Below are positions 15,815 to 24,354 of a stretch of DNA of 64,000 nucleotides, piece after piece. Position 1 is the first letter of the stretch. The number at the start of each line of letters is the position of its first letter. Below the pieces are notes generated by a model. It ran no database searches. It was not told the origin of the DNA and saw nothing but the letters and a program-made list of their open reading frames with translations. Origin of the DNA: Litorimonas haliclonae (GTDB lineage Bacteria > Pseudomonadota > Alphaproteobacteria > Caulobacterales > Maricaulaceae); contig NZ_CBCSCO010000004.1 of NCBI RefSeq assembly GCF_965138505.1, positions 62,001 through 126,000 of the forward strand, in the 5' to 3' direction. The translations under genes and the position numbers were made by a program.

Positions 15815-16294
15815 ATGACAGAAAATATTACACATACAGATGCTAAAATCCTCCAAATTCTACAATCGGATGCGACCCGCTCGCTTGAGTCGATTGCTGA
15901 AGAAATCGGGGTGTCACTGAATACCTGTTGGCGCCGGGTCAGGGCTCTTGAAGAGTCAGGCGTGCTAGAGCGCCGGGTCGCACTAGTCGACAATGAAAAA
16001 GTTGGATTGCCGCTAACTGTATATGTCTCCGTTCGCACGGATGATCATTCAAAGGCATGGTCTGAAGCTTTTGATAAGGCCGTTCGTGACATGCCGGAAA
16101 TTGTCGAATTTTACCGTCTGGCTGGCGATGTAGATTATATTATGAAAATGCTGGTCGCCAATGTGAAACATTATGACACGGTTTATCAGCGCCTTATTAG
16201 CCGTATCAGTCTTTCAGACGTGTCGGCTAGCTTTGCGATGGAAAAATTGAAGTTCACGACAGAACTCCCTTTGTCCCAGATAGAGAATAGGTAA
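15815..16294 (+). CDS. Lrp/AsnC family transcriptional regulator
   Basis: The 159-aa protein has an N-terminal winged HTH (DAKILQILQSDATRSLESIAEEIGVSLNTCWRRVRALEESGVLE) and a C-terminal RAM/AsnC effector domain (VYVSVRTDDHSKAWSEAFDKAV, then FYRLAGDVDYIMKMLV). Such proteins form octamers and respond to amino acids. It is divergent from the cysteine-synthase-like gene across 110 bp, with AT-rich sequence (TTTTGATATAATTGCTATATG) around its start, so that gene is its most likely target. It resembles the DecR/CyuR cysteine-responsive branch in outline. Its stop directly abuts the stop of convergent rluA with no bases between. Confidence 0.9.
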   Translation: MTENITHTDAKILQILQSDATRSLESIAEEIGVSLNTCWRRVRALEESGVLERRVALVDNEKVGLPLTVYVSVRTDDHSKAWSEAFDKAVRDMPEIVEFYRLAGDVDYIMKMLVANVKHYDTVYQRLISRISLSDVSASFAMEKLKFTTELPLSQIENR

Positions 16295-16963
16295 TCAGAA
16301 CGGGCAGGGGGATTTAAATTTTACCCAATCTCCGCCCGTTGGCTCTCGAAACTTCAGACTGTGGGCGTGAAGGTGAAGTCTTTGGCTTTGTTGAAATACC
16401 TCGTCCGGCGCGTAAAGTTGATCGCCGATAATGGGGTGTCCCAAACAGAGCATATGCAGTCTTAATTGGTGCGACCGCCCCGTCAAAGGATGGAGGCAAA
16501 CTCGTGTGCTATTCCTTCCAGACTCAGTGACTATCCAGTCCGTGATAGCCGGGCGTCCTTTTTCGAAATCTATCATTTGTCGCGGGCGGTGAGGCCAATC
16601 CGTCCAGATCGGTAAGTTGATGCGACCGCTATTGGACCTAGGCACTCCGGCGATATCGGCCAAATATGATTTTATGGTCTGGCGTTTTTCGAATTGCAGG
16701 CCGAGATGGCGTTGAGCGTGTTTAGTTTTGGCAAAAATCATGAGGCCGGAGGTTGCCATATCCAGACGATGAATAGTTAAGGCATCAGGGCAATAGGACT
16801 GAACTCTCGCTTCGAGGCAATCGGGTTCAGTCTTTCCGGGAACGCTCAAAAGGCCCGCAGGCTTATCGACTAAGAGGTAATCCTTTGTCTCAGCAATAAG
16901 ACAAAGAGAGTCTGTTGGAGGAGTATAAACAAAGGGCCGGACGTAAACCGGAAAATCATACAT
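16295..16963 (-). CDS. rluA: RluA-family pseudouridine synthase
   Basis: The 222-aa pseudouridine synthase has YLLVDKPAGLLSVPGK near residue 30 and HRLDMATSGLMIFAKT near 65, where Asp is catalytic. It ends with the RluA-type HPLTGRSHQLRLHMLCLGHPIIGDQLY. The compact length and the HRLDMATSG wording match RluA itself, which modifies 23S rRNA U746 and tRNA U32, better than RluC or RluD, which carry an S4 domain that is missing here. It lies tail-to-tail with the Lrp gene and 29 bp downstream of the RNase D gene, on the same strand. Confidence 0.88.
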   Translation of the reverse strand: MYDFPVYVRPFVYTPPTDSLCLIAETKDYLLVDKPAGLLSVPGKTEPDCLEARVQSYCPDALTIHRLDMATSGLMIFAKTKHAQRHLGLQFEKRQTIKSYLADIAGVPRSNSGRINLPIWTDWPHRPRQMIDFEKGRPAITDWIVTESGRNSTRVCLHPLTGRSHQLRLHMLCLGHPIIGDQLYAPDEVFQQSQRLHLHAHSLKFREPTGGDWVKFKSPCPF

Positions 16964-16992
16964 CGAGGCGGATCAAACTTTAAAGGATCACA

Positions 16993-18147
16993 TCATCCGA
17001 CAGGTTCGACGACGACGTCTTCCCCGTCCAGACGTAAAGCGAGCTTGCCATCCAAAAGGGCTAAGGCATCCTCTCCAAAAATTTCCCGTCGCCACCCTTT
17101 TAACGCGTCAATATCTGCGTCTTCTCCGAAAGCGGCAAGTTTATTAATGTCAGCCGAATTCGCCACCATGCGCGTGGCCAGCCCGACAACTTCGGTCCGA
17201 AGCCGCAATAAAGTCCGAAGCATTTCTACGCGTGGGCCCAAATTAGGCGGCATGTGCTGAACTTTCGGGGCGGGCGGGGCGTATTCTGCCGCATTGTCTA
17301 CGGCGGCGCTAATGGCATCCAATAGAGGTTGGGCCGTACGGGATTTTTCAAACCCTCTCGGAACGCCCCGCAGACGCTCAAGCGCTTTCAAATCGCGCGG
17401 TCGCTGCTGAGCTAAATCATACATGGCATCATCTTTAAGGATGCGGCGGCGCGGGACATTTTTGGCAATTGCCTCGCGTTCCCGCCACGCGGCGGCGGCT
17501 TTCAAGGCAGCGAGGTATTGCTTCTTGGGGTTACGAACTTTGAGTCTTTGCCAAGCCTCTTCCGGCTCGAACGTGTAGAGGCTTTCTTCCATTTGCGGGA
17601 GCATTTCCTCTTTGACCCATTTTAGACGTTTTCTCTCCTCCAACTCTTTGATCATGCCCGGATAAAGGTCCCGTAAATGTGTGACATCGGCGAGCGCGTA
17701 GGAAAGTTGTTTCTCAGAGAGAGGACGTCGAGACCAGTCGGTAAAACGAGCGCCCTTATCGAGATTTATATTAAGGCGTCCTTTTACAAGAGCGCCATAT
17801 CCTACGCTGTCTCCAAATCCTAATGCCATTGCGGCAATTTGTGTGTCGAAAATCGGGCCGGGTACTGTTTCGCAGAGTTGATAAAAGATTTCCATATCTT
17901 GGCGGGCGGCATGGAGCACTTTTGTCACGCTCTTGGCCATCAGCATTTTGCAAAAGGGGGCCAAGTCAATGTCGTCTGCCAGGGGGTCGACAATGACCTC
18001 CCGGTCTTTTGTCGACATTTGAATGAGACAAAGCTCGGAATAAAATGTGCTTTCGCGCATGAACTCAGTATCGACGCAGACAAATTCCTGCGCCTCCGCA
18101 TGTTCGCAAAATTCAGCGAGGTTTTCTGTAGTTGTAATAATTTCCAA
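16993..18147 (-). CDS. rnd: Ribonuclease D
   Basis: The 384-aa DEDD-type 3'-5' exoribonuclease involved in tRNA 3' maturation has its catalytic residues in FVCVDTEFMRE (Asp, Glu), HAARQDMEIFYQ (Asp) and YALADVTHLRDLY (Tyr, Asp). The exonuclease domain covers about residues 1-170, and HRDC-type helical domains follow (for example QQRPRDLKALERLRGVPRGFEKS). The length is normal for the family. It lies 15 bp downstream of the dienelactone-hydrolase-like gene on the same strand, and that spacing allows cotranscription. Confidence 0.93.
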   Translation of the reverse strand: MEIITTTENLAEFCEHAEAQEFVCVDTEFMRESTFYSELCLIQMSTKDREVIVDPLADDIDLAPFCKMLMAKSVTKVLHAARQDMEIFYQLCETVPGPIFDTQIAAMALGFGDSVGYGALVKGRLNINLDKGARFTDWSRRPLSEKQLSYALADVTHLRDLYPGMIKELEERKRLKWVKEEMLPQMEESLYTFEPEEAWQRLKVRNPKKQYLAALKAAAAWREREAIAKNVPRRRILKDDAMYDLAQQRPRDLKALERLRGVPRGFEKSRTAQPLLDAISAAVDNAAEYAPPAPKVQHMPPNLGPRVEMLRTLLRLRTEVVGLATRMVANSADINKLAAFGEDADIDALKGWRREIFGEDALALLDGKLALRLDGEDVVVEPVG

Positions 18148-18162
18148 AATAAAGATCGACGC

Positions 18163-18900
18163 TTAGGTCGATATAACTCCGTGATTGTCAAAGACTTCTG
18201 CGAGTAAGTCCTGGGCCGCCATGGTAGAACGGCGCTCGCTGTCTGGGTTGAAATGTAGGCCAAGTTCCTCGTTATTGGCCCCGGGGACAGTAAATGCGTG
18301 AGAGGTGTTTCCGTAAGCATGAAGCTGCCAGTCGCAGCCTGCTTCCGCCATCTCTTTACCCACGCTGACGACATCCTCCGGCGGAGCCATCGGATCATCC
18401 CAGCCATGGGCGATCAGAACTTTGGATTTGATTTTGTTCTTGGGTAAGTCCGGGGCGTCTAAAAGGCCATGGAAGGAAATTGCGGCTTTTAGATCCAGTC
18501 CCGCCCGGGCCATATCAAGTGTACATAATCCGCCAAAGCAAAATCCCATAGCGGCCATCGCATTCTCATCAACTTCTTCGAGCGCCGCTGCGGCGTCATA
18601 TCCCGCCTTGAGTCGTTTTAGAAGTTTAGCGCGATCTTCCTTTAAAGGCCCCATACGTCCCATTTTGTCTTCGGTTGTCTCCGGTTGATCTCCATTGCCG
18701 TAATTATCGAGACAAAACCCTACATACCCAAGAGCTGCCATTTGAATGGCCTTGTCCTGCGCAAATGTGTCTAACCCGCCCCAAGCGTGATTAACCAAAA
18801 CACAAGGTTTCGGATCTGCATAACTCTCATCCCAAGCCAAATATCCAATACAGCTTGTCTCGCCGTCTTCATACTCAATCGGGCGTGTCGTGATCGTCAT
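18163..18900 (-). CDS. Dienelactone hydrolase family protein
   Basis: The 245-aa alpha/beta hydrolase has nucleophile Cys in MGFCFGGLCTLD, Asp in AHGWDDPMAPPEDV and His in NTSHAFTVPG, the Cys-Asp-His triad of dienelactone hydrolases. The oxyanion region is VNHAWGGLDTFAQ. There is no signal peptide. Many members are general carboxylesterases; no chlorocatechol-pathway gene is nearby, so the substrate is unknown. It has its own upstream gap of about 140 bp facing the LysM lipoprotein gene. Confidence 0.88.
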   Translation of the reverse strand: MTITTRPIEYEDGETSCIGYLAWDESYADPKPCVLVNHAWGGLDTFAQDKAIQMAALGYVGFCLDNYGNGDQPETTEDKMGRMGPLKEDRAKLLKRLKAGYDAAAALEEVDENAMAAMGFCFGGLCTLDMARAGLDLKAAISFHGLLDAPDLPKNKIKSKVLIAHGWDDPMAPPEDVVSVGKEMAEAGCDWQLHAYGNTSHAFTVPGANNEELGLHFNPDSERRSTMAAQDLLAEVFDNHGVIST

Positions 18901-19040
18901 ACAATACTCCTTATAAAATTATGGACGGAGTTTTATCTTTCAGACAGCTTTCGTCAACTGCTCTGGCCCCGAACTGCATGAGATTAACGAAACATTAGTC
19001 ATAAAATGAGAGTCTGAACGCGAAAATGTGGAGGGAACTC

Positions 19041-19643
19041 ATGATTGTACAAAAATTCTGCGCTATCAGCGCTGTCCTAGCCTTAACCGCCTGCGCGACG
19101 GCTCAGGAAAATCCGAATTATCAATTTTCTTCTAAATATGAAGGAGAAGCGTCTGCCACTCAAATGGCCTCAAATTCTTCTAGCTCTAATGTGGTCTATG
19201 TGAGCCCAGAAGCCAGAGCGGCTGAGCTTAACGGAACGACAGAGCAAACTACCACTCAAGCCACATCGCAGCCTCAAGTGAGTTATGCAAACTCAACAAC
19301 TGAGCAAAACAGCTATCCCGAACGTGTGAGCGTGGTCACGTCGAGCCAAATTGGGACGCCGGGTTACGGCGCCTATATCCCGGAAAATGTTGAAAATTAC
19401 GACTATTCGGAAAATATTGTTTCTACGAACAGCCAAATTTCTGTGCAAACCGATCCGGCGGAAATCAGATCATTCGAAGCTCGCCCTTCCGCAAATTACG
19501 TCGTCGGGAGCGGAGATACGGTCTACAATATCTCGCGTCGTCTCTGCGTGGACGTCGAAGACGTTCAAGCGCCGAATGCGCTCGGAAATGATTTTGCAAT
19601 TAATATCGGACAACCGCTCTATTTGCCGCCGTCACGCTGTTGA
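19041..19643 (+). CDS. LysM-domain lipoprotein
   Basis: The protein has 200 aa from the ATG at 19041, which has GGAGGGAA five bases upstream (an in-frame ATG at 19026 lacks one). The type II signal peptide ends in the lipobox LTAC with Cys18 as the lipidated residue. A low-complexity Ser/Thr/Gln/Asn-rich linker follows to about residue 145, then one C-terminal LysM domain (NYVVGSGDTVYNISRRLCV ending INIGQPLYLPP) that should bind peptidoglycan. The organisation is like a minimal NlpD without the peptidase domain, so it is a structural or regulatory envelope protein rather than an enzyme. Confidence 0.87.
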   Translation: MIVQKFCAISAVLALTACATAQENPNYQFSSKYEGEASATQMASNSSSSNVVYVSPEARAAELNGTTEQTTTQATSQPQVSYANSTTEQNSYPERVSVVTSSQIGTPGYGAYIPENVENYDYSENIVSTNSQISVQTDPAEIRSFEARPSANYVVGSGDTVYNISRRLCVDVEDVQAPNALGNDFAINIGQPLYLPPSRC

Positions 19644-19783
19644 CCGCGAGAAAGTCTGCAGGTCATAATTATGAGCCTTTGCGTTCCATACTCTACGGAG
19701 ATCTAGCTATCGTGGAAGTTTAAAGGTGCATTCTTGTCTGTATCAGACTATGCGCGTTTAAGAATATTTTTAGCGGATCTTCT

Positions 19784-21211
19784 ATGCGAAATCGTTTTGC
19801 CAAAATCTTAGCCACACTTGGCCCGGCTAGCCGCGCGCCAGATACAATGCGGCTCCTGCATGAAGTGGGCGTAGATGCGTTTCGGTTAAACTTTTCTCAC
19901 GGGTCTCATGAGGATCATGCTCAGTCGGTTAAAAATATTCGAGAAGTCGAAGCGTCCACCGGAAACCCCATAACGATTGTCGCGGACATGCAAGGACCAA
20001 AGCTTCGCTGCGGTCCATTTAAAGGCGGGTCGATTGAGCTGCGTTACGGCGAGACGGTTATCATTGAAAAATCGGTAGAGCTTGGGGAAGCGGGCCTGAT
20101 CCGTATGCCGCATGCCGAACTTATCGAAGCCCTCAACGAAGGTCACATTCTGAAATTTGATGACGGCAAATTGCAGGTCACAATTTTAGAAAAGAAAGAG
20201 GGCCGCCTTCATGCCCGGGTCGACGTTCCGGGAACGCTATCTGACCGAAAGGGCATCAATGTTATCAACGCCGTTTTGCCGATGAGCGCGATGACGGACA
20301 AAGACAGAGAAGACATGGCCTTCGCCTTGACCCAAAGTGTGGATTATATTGCTCTGTCATTTGTGCAAACCGCCCAAGACGTCATCGACGCCCGAAAAAT
20401 TATTCAAGACCATCCAGGTGATATTAAACCCGGAATCATTGTGAAGATCGAAAAACCTTCCGCTGTCGAGGATTTAGATTCTATTTTAATGATGGCGGAT
20501 GCCGCCATGGTCGCCCGCGGGGATCTCGGGGTTGAGCTGCCGCTGGAGCAGGTTCCCGTGGTTCAGCGGCAGATTATCCGGAAATGCCGCGCGCTTGGAA
20601 AGCCGGTTATCGTTGCAACTCACATGCTCGAATCTATGATTGACGCGCCGACCCCGACACGGGCCGAAGCGTCAGATGTTGCAACGGCTATTTATCAAGG
20701 GGCGGACGCCGTGATGTTGTCCGCCGAGACGGCTGTGGGACGACATCCTGCCACCGCTGTGGCGATTATGGACCGCATCATCGTGGCCGCCGAAAACGAC
20801 CCGGAATATTGGCAGTATTTTGAGCAAATTGCTTTGCCGCATGAGCCGACTGCCGAAGACGCGATAGGCCAATCCATAGGCGGAATTGCCCGTACATTGG
20901 GATGCAAAGCTGTGCTCGGTTTCACCTTTACGGGATCTACCGTGCAGCGGATCAGCCGCGAACGCCCGCCCTGCCGCATTGTCGGATTGACCCCGCAGCC
21001 GCGCACGGCGAGCCGATTGGCTCTGTCCTGGGGCGTCCTGCCTATCGTCACGGAAGATCCCAAAAATTTCGATGCGATGGTGGGCAGCGTCAATAAAGTG
21101 GCCAAAGAAAAAGTGGGTCTGGCTAAGGGGGACCGCATTATGATTACCGCCGGAGTACCGTTTGGCCGTCCAGGCACAACGAACACGCTTAAGATTGAAA
21201 CGATTGATTAG
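19784..21211 (+). CDS. pyk: Pyruvate kinase
   Basis: The 475-aa glycolytic enzyme converts phosphoenolpyruvate and ADP to pyruvate and ATP. Landmarks are AKILATLGPASRAPDTM, FRLNFSHGSHEDH near residue 33, IVKIEKPSAVEDLD with the catalytic Lys, MVARGDLGVELPLEQVP and ATHMLESMIDAPTPTRAEASDVA, then the C-terminal domain ending ITAGVPFGRPGTTNTLKI. The length matches bacterial type II enzymes. Its last 23 bases overlap the 3' end of the convergent polymerase gene. The 140-bp region upstream contains the perfect palindrome TCATAATTATGA at 19663-19674. Confidence 0.96.
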   Translation: MRNRFAKILATLGPASRAPDTMRLLHEVGVDAFRLNFSHGSHEDHAQSVKNIREVEASTGNPITIVADMQGPKLRCGPFKGGSIELRYGETVIIEKSVELGEAGLIRMPHAELIEALNEGHILKFDDGKLQVTILEKKEGRLHARVDVPGTLSDRKGINVINAVLPMSAMTDKDREDMAFALTQSVDYIALSFVQTAQDVIDARKIIQDHPGDIKPGIIVKIEKPSAVEDLDSILMMADAAMVARGDLGVELPLEQVPVVQRQIIRKCRALGKPVIVATHMLESMIDAPTPTRAEASDVATAIYQGADAVMLSAETAVGRHPATAVAIMDRIIVAAENDPEYWQYFEQIALPHEPTAEDAIGQSIGGIARTLGCKAVLGFTFTGSTVQRISRERPPCRIVGLTPQPRTASRLALSWGVLPIVTEDPKNFDAMVGSVNKVAKEKVGLAKGDRIMITAGVPFGRPGTTNTLKIETID

Positions 21212-22517
21212 GCTCTAATTTATTTTCGTCCCTGAGGGGACGGAAGTCGTGTTGAAGTGTAAAGAGCTTCGCGCAGGTGGCAACAAATAATATCCAGGAC
21301 AGGCTGTTCTGCTGCAAGATAGCGCTCTCTGACATGGAAAACCCGATATAGGACAAGAGCATCAGCACGACCCAGTAGGTTTCTCGCCCGCCGTTTCTGA
21401 TGTTGTAAACGGCGAAGCCTAGGGTGACGAGAATTTGCAGCGCGAAAAGAATGACAATTCCGACTCCAGCGGAAAGCCAAATTTCAATCCATCCATTATG
21501 CGCGGTTGGCACGCCCCATTCCAGAACCTGCCGAACAATATAGGACGGTCCCAGAGGGTCATCCCAGAATATACCATATCCGTAACCGAGCCAGAATTTT
21601 TGCTGAATAGCCTCGCTTAGAAGCGCCCAAATATCTGTCCGCCCTGTCAGGGAAGGGTCTTTGCCAATGAGGCCGAACATCACCTCAGGAAACATTGCCA
21701 AGGCGGTCGAGAAAAATCCAATTGTCATAACCAGAGTGAAGATGAGGGGAATGCGGGTGACGGGGTTAGTCCGGTAAAGTTTCAAGAAAATATACGTCCC
21801 GATACAAAGCATGGATATCAAAAGAGCGGTTTTCGACGTCGAGGCAATTACAAGTCCGAAGCATAAAAGAGCGATGGGGATGTAAAGCCATCCGCGTTTA
21901 GGGCGCAGCGCGAAGGCGCAAATGGCGGCAATCAATCCCTTTGTCATCATTCCGCCAAGCTGGTTTTTCTCGGCAAAAGGTCCGCGCCAGGCTCCGGCAT
22001 TGACCTCCTGCATAATGGCCCGCCCCGGATCCATCACCACCAGCGCAATCGTAATGATACCGATAAACAGAAAAGCGATCGCGATGATTTGAACCAATCG
22101 GCCCCAGCTAAACCAGGCCGCCAAGGTCAGGCCGATATAGCTTGTGAGCAAAAGCGCGATAGAGCGGCGCAAAGTCGTCGACGGGTCAATCGACCAGAAC
22201 ATGGACAGCCCGCAGAATAAAACGCAGAGAATGATTAACGGCGAAAAGGTCGCGAGACGGACAATCTCCATCAGCTTCGGTAGGCTGAGAATTAGCACCA
22301 AAAGATAAACCGGATACCAGACAAAGCGCGCCATCGGGCTCTCCGCGGCCAACTGGTCTGCGCTTGCAAAAAGATCAGGAAAGAGAATGCCGACGCCGGC
22401 GCCGCTCGCAAATACGACCAGTAGAATAAAGATCGAAATAACCAGAAAATGACCAAGGTCGCTCAGCGCGCGGTTACGCGTGCGAAGTTGCAGTTCGGAA
22501 TAGGGAACAGTGACCAT
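21189..22517 (-). CDS. O-antigen ligase / exopolysaccharide polymerase-like membrane protein
   Basis: The integral membrane protein has about ten hydrophobic segments and a large periplasmic loop near the C-terminal third (GLIGKDPSLTGRTDIWALLSEAI, then GYGYGIFWDDP and TAHNGWIEIWLSAG). This is the layout of the Wzy_C/WaaL/ExoQ family, which joins or polymerises surface glycans using polyprenyl-linked donors. The RTDIW and HNGWIE stretches are typical of ExoQ-like proteins. The start is uncertain: ATG 22517 gives 442 aa and leaves 118 bp to the divergent acyltransferase start, while ATG 22616 adds 33 basic residues but leaves almost no promoter space. The 3' end overlaps pyk tail-to-tail. Confidence 0.82.
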   Translation of the reverse strand: MVTVPYSELQLRTRNRALSDLGHFLVISIFILLVVFASGAGVGILFPDLFASADQLAAESPMARFVWYPVYLLVLILSLPKLMEIVRLATFSPLIILCVLFCGLSMFWSIDPSTTLRRSIALLLTSYIGLTLAAWFSWGRLVQIIAIAFLFIGIITIALVVMDPGRAIMQEVNAGAWRGPFAEKNQLGGMMTKGLIAAICAFALRPKRGWLYIPIALLCFGLVIASTSKTALLISMLCIGTYIFLKLYRTNPVTRIPLIFTLVMTIGFFSTALAMFPEVMFGLIGKDPSLTGRTDIWALLSEAIQQKFWLGYGYGIFWDDPLGPSYIVRQVLEWGVPTAHNGWIEIWLSAGVGIVILFALQILVTLGFAVYNIRNGGRETYWVVLMLLSYIGFSMSESAILQQNSLSWILFVATCAKLFTLQHDFRPLRDENKLEPNQSFQS

Positions 22518-22635
22518 AGGGAGGGGGTAGTCAATTATAGTTAATGAAGATTTACGTTTGGCGCGTCGAAATTCTTTGCTCACGAGATTGATGGGCAGGA
22601 AAACAATCTTAAACATTTTGGTTTATGGCTCCGCC

Positions 22636-23799
22636 ATGTTTAAGCGACTGACATCCCAGGCTCCGCTCACGGCAAAAGCCCAATATGGTTATATTCCGGG
22701 GCTCGACGGCATCCGGGCGATTGCGGTTTTGATCGTCATCATCGCGCATTTTGGTCTGACGAACCTCATTCCGGGCGGGTTTGGCGTGACGGTATTCTTT
22801 TTCATTTCAGGCTTTCTGATTACGCGGCTCCTCTTGGCGGAGGCTCGGATAAAAGGAAAAATCCACCTCAAAGATTTTTATATCCGGCGAATAGTCAGGC
22901 TCTATCCGGCGCTTATTTTCATGGTGGTCGGGAGCACGGCGCTCTATTTGCTTTTAGGGCAGGGCGGCCCGAAACCTCTCGAATTTACGGCCGCGCTTGG
23001 TTATTTCACCAATATCTATCAAGTCGCCGTTAGGGCCGGGGGGGAGCTGCCCTTTATGCCGTGGACACATTTGTGGTCGCTGGCGGTGGAAGAGCATTTT
23101 TACCTCATATTCCCGCTCCTCATGGTGATTTTCGGGGTCTTCAAACGGCGCTTGATCTGGGCCTTAATGGGGCTTCTCGCGCTTGTGCCTTTATGGCGTT
23201 TATTTACCTATTCCACTTTCGAAACCCTTCCGGTCGTTGATTATAACTACATGATGACGGACGCCCGAATTGACTCCATCGTTTGGGGCTGCTTCCTCTC
23301 TGTCCTGCTTGATAAGGATATTCGCGAAGGACTAGTTCAGAAACTTACAGGCTGGCTTCCGATTGTCGGCGCAGGGGCGATCTTGCTCCTTTGTTTTGCT
23401 CTGCGGGATGAAAGCTTTCGTTATATTTGGCGTTACAGTCTCCAAGGCGCGGCGCTTTTTATCCTCGTGTTAAACCTCTATTTCTTCAGGCCGGTTCGGT
23501 GGAGCCTTGGCGTTTTGGAGCTCTGGCCGCTCGTCTGGATAGGACGGCTCTCTTATCCACTTTATCTCTGGCATTTCCCCGTTCTGGATCTATCTCACAG
23601 ATTTATGGAGCCGGGAGTGGCGCAGCTCAGCGTTGCCGTTATCGGCAGTTTGGGCATATCTATTTTCTCTTTCTTTCTCGTCGAAAAACCCTTCATGGCG
23701 CTTCGTAAACGCTTCGGCGCGCATATCGTGAAGAGGCCCGCCATTACGAAGGACGCCCCGTCGGAAGCCAGGAAGCCCGACCCGGCTTTAATGTCTTGA
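22636..23799 (+). CDS. Acyltransferase 3 (OafA/AT3) family membrane protein
   Basis: The 387-aa multi-spanning O-acyltransferase has YIPGLDGIRAIAVLIVIIAHF, GFGVTVFFFISGFLIT and RRIVRLYPALIFMVVG, the classic AT3 N-terminal block. Later come WTHLWSLAVEEHFYLIFPL and LYLWHFPVLDL. These enzymes transfer acetyl or other acyl groups to surface or secreted polysaccharides. There is no C-terminal SGNH domain. The ATG at 22636 is chosen because the frame upstream begins at TTG inside the divergent gene's 5' region; no strong ribosome site is visible for either. With the divergent polymerase it forms a small surface-glycan locus. Confidence 0.88.
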   Translation: MFKRLTSQAPLTAKAQYGYIPGLDGIRAIAVLIVIIAHFGLTNLIPGGFGVTVFFFISGFLITRLLLAEARIKGKIHLKDFYIRRIVRLYPALIFMVVGSTALYLLLGQGGPKPLEFTAALGYFTNIYQVAVRAGGELPFMPWTHLWSLAVEEHFYLIFPLLMVIFGVFKRRLIWALMGLLALVPLWRLFTYSTFETLPVVDYNYMMTDARIDSIVWGCFLSVLLDKDIREGLVQKLTGWLPIVGAGAILLLCFALRDESFRYIWRYSLQGAALFILVLNLYFFRPVRWSLGVLELWPLVWIGRLSYPLYLWHFPVLDLSHRFMEPGVAQLSVAVIGSLGISIFSFFLVEKPFMALRKRFGAHIVKRPAITKDAPSEARKPDPALMS

Positions 23800-23815
23800 A
23801 ACAAACTTTAGTGGC

Positions 23816-23875
23816 TTTTTTCCTGTCATTCCGCACAAGGCCGATAGGCCGCAGATGCGGAATGACAGGAAAAAA
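23816..23875. repeat. 20-bp perfect inverted repeat (REP/palindrome-like)
   Basis: The arms at 23816-23835 and 23856-23875 are perfect reverse complements (core TCCTGTCATTCCGCA against TGCGGAATGACAGGA, flanked by six T and six A). They enclose a 20-base loop that itself contains GGCC-gata-GGCC. The T-run precedes and the A-run follows the stem on both strands, so it is not a standard intrinsic terminator. The GTCATTCCGC / GCGGAATGAC wording resembles the dispersed intergenic palindromes common in alphaproteobacteria. Confidence 0.8.
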
Positions 23876-23962
23876 TTGAATTGTGTATCGACCAAGCGTT
23901 CCTTCCCGCTTGCCATCGAGGGCCAAGCCTTTCTCACGGTTTCCAAATAAAGTGGACAGCCC

Positions 23963-24036
23963 GCAGAGCGTGACGCCTTGTCGGAACAACCGATAAAGAC
24001 GTCAAAAAGTAATTTTCACAAAGCGTCACGCTCTGC
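23963..24036. repeat. Second long inverted repeat
   Basis: GCAGAGCGTGACGC at 23963-23976 is the exact reverse complement of GCGTCACGCTCTGC at 24023-24036. After one mismatch the pairing continues for four more bases inward (TTGT with ACAA). The enclosed 36 bases are AT-rich. The function is unknown; it could be the stem of a small RNA or the ends of a miniature element. Confidence 0.7.
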
Positions 24037-24354
24037 AGCAGCGATTTTATACCCGAGCGGCCTCTTGTTTCTCCGACAGTCGCACTCACCGGGTTTATCT
24101 CAGCCCGACACTGCACGGTACGGCAGGCTCACACTCATAGCAGGCCCGGCACACACCCTCCTGTCACGAAAGGGTCGCTCAACCTCGCCGTCCCCTGAAC
24201 CAAAACCTGACGCGTTCCTGTCCGTGTTCAAGAGAACATCTTAAACATACCCCGAAAACGCAAAGTGAGGATCTATCTCCATGAATTTCTTCTAAGAGAC
24301 TGCAAGGAGTGGGTTTTTAAAATTGGTAAACGAGGATCGTTCTTTCCAACAGAT

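Larger units (their letters stand above)
23800..24354. other. Gene-free stretch with inverted repeats
   Basis: This region of about 555 bp lies between the acyltransferase and sqdC. It has no frame with recognisable coding character; short frames across it read through the palindromes. It contains two long inverted repeats listed separately. The rest (24040-24354) shows no clear promoter, RNA or gene. It may be a dispersed repeat insertion or host an unrecognised structured RNA. Confidence 0.6.

Noticed and set aside
23816..23875. Inverted repeat considered as an intrinsic terminator
   Set aside because: The stem is strong, but the T-run is at the 5' side and the A-run at the 3' side on both strands, opposite to what termination needs.
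23744..23989. 81-codon minus-strand frame across the inverted repeat
   Set aside because: It reads straight through the 20-bp palindrome and overlaps the acyltransferase 3' end; the composition is not protein-like.
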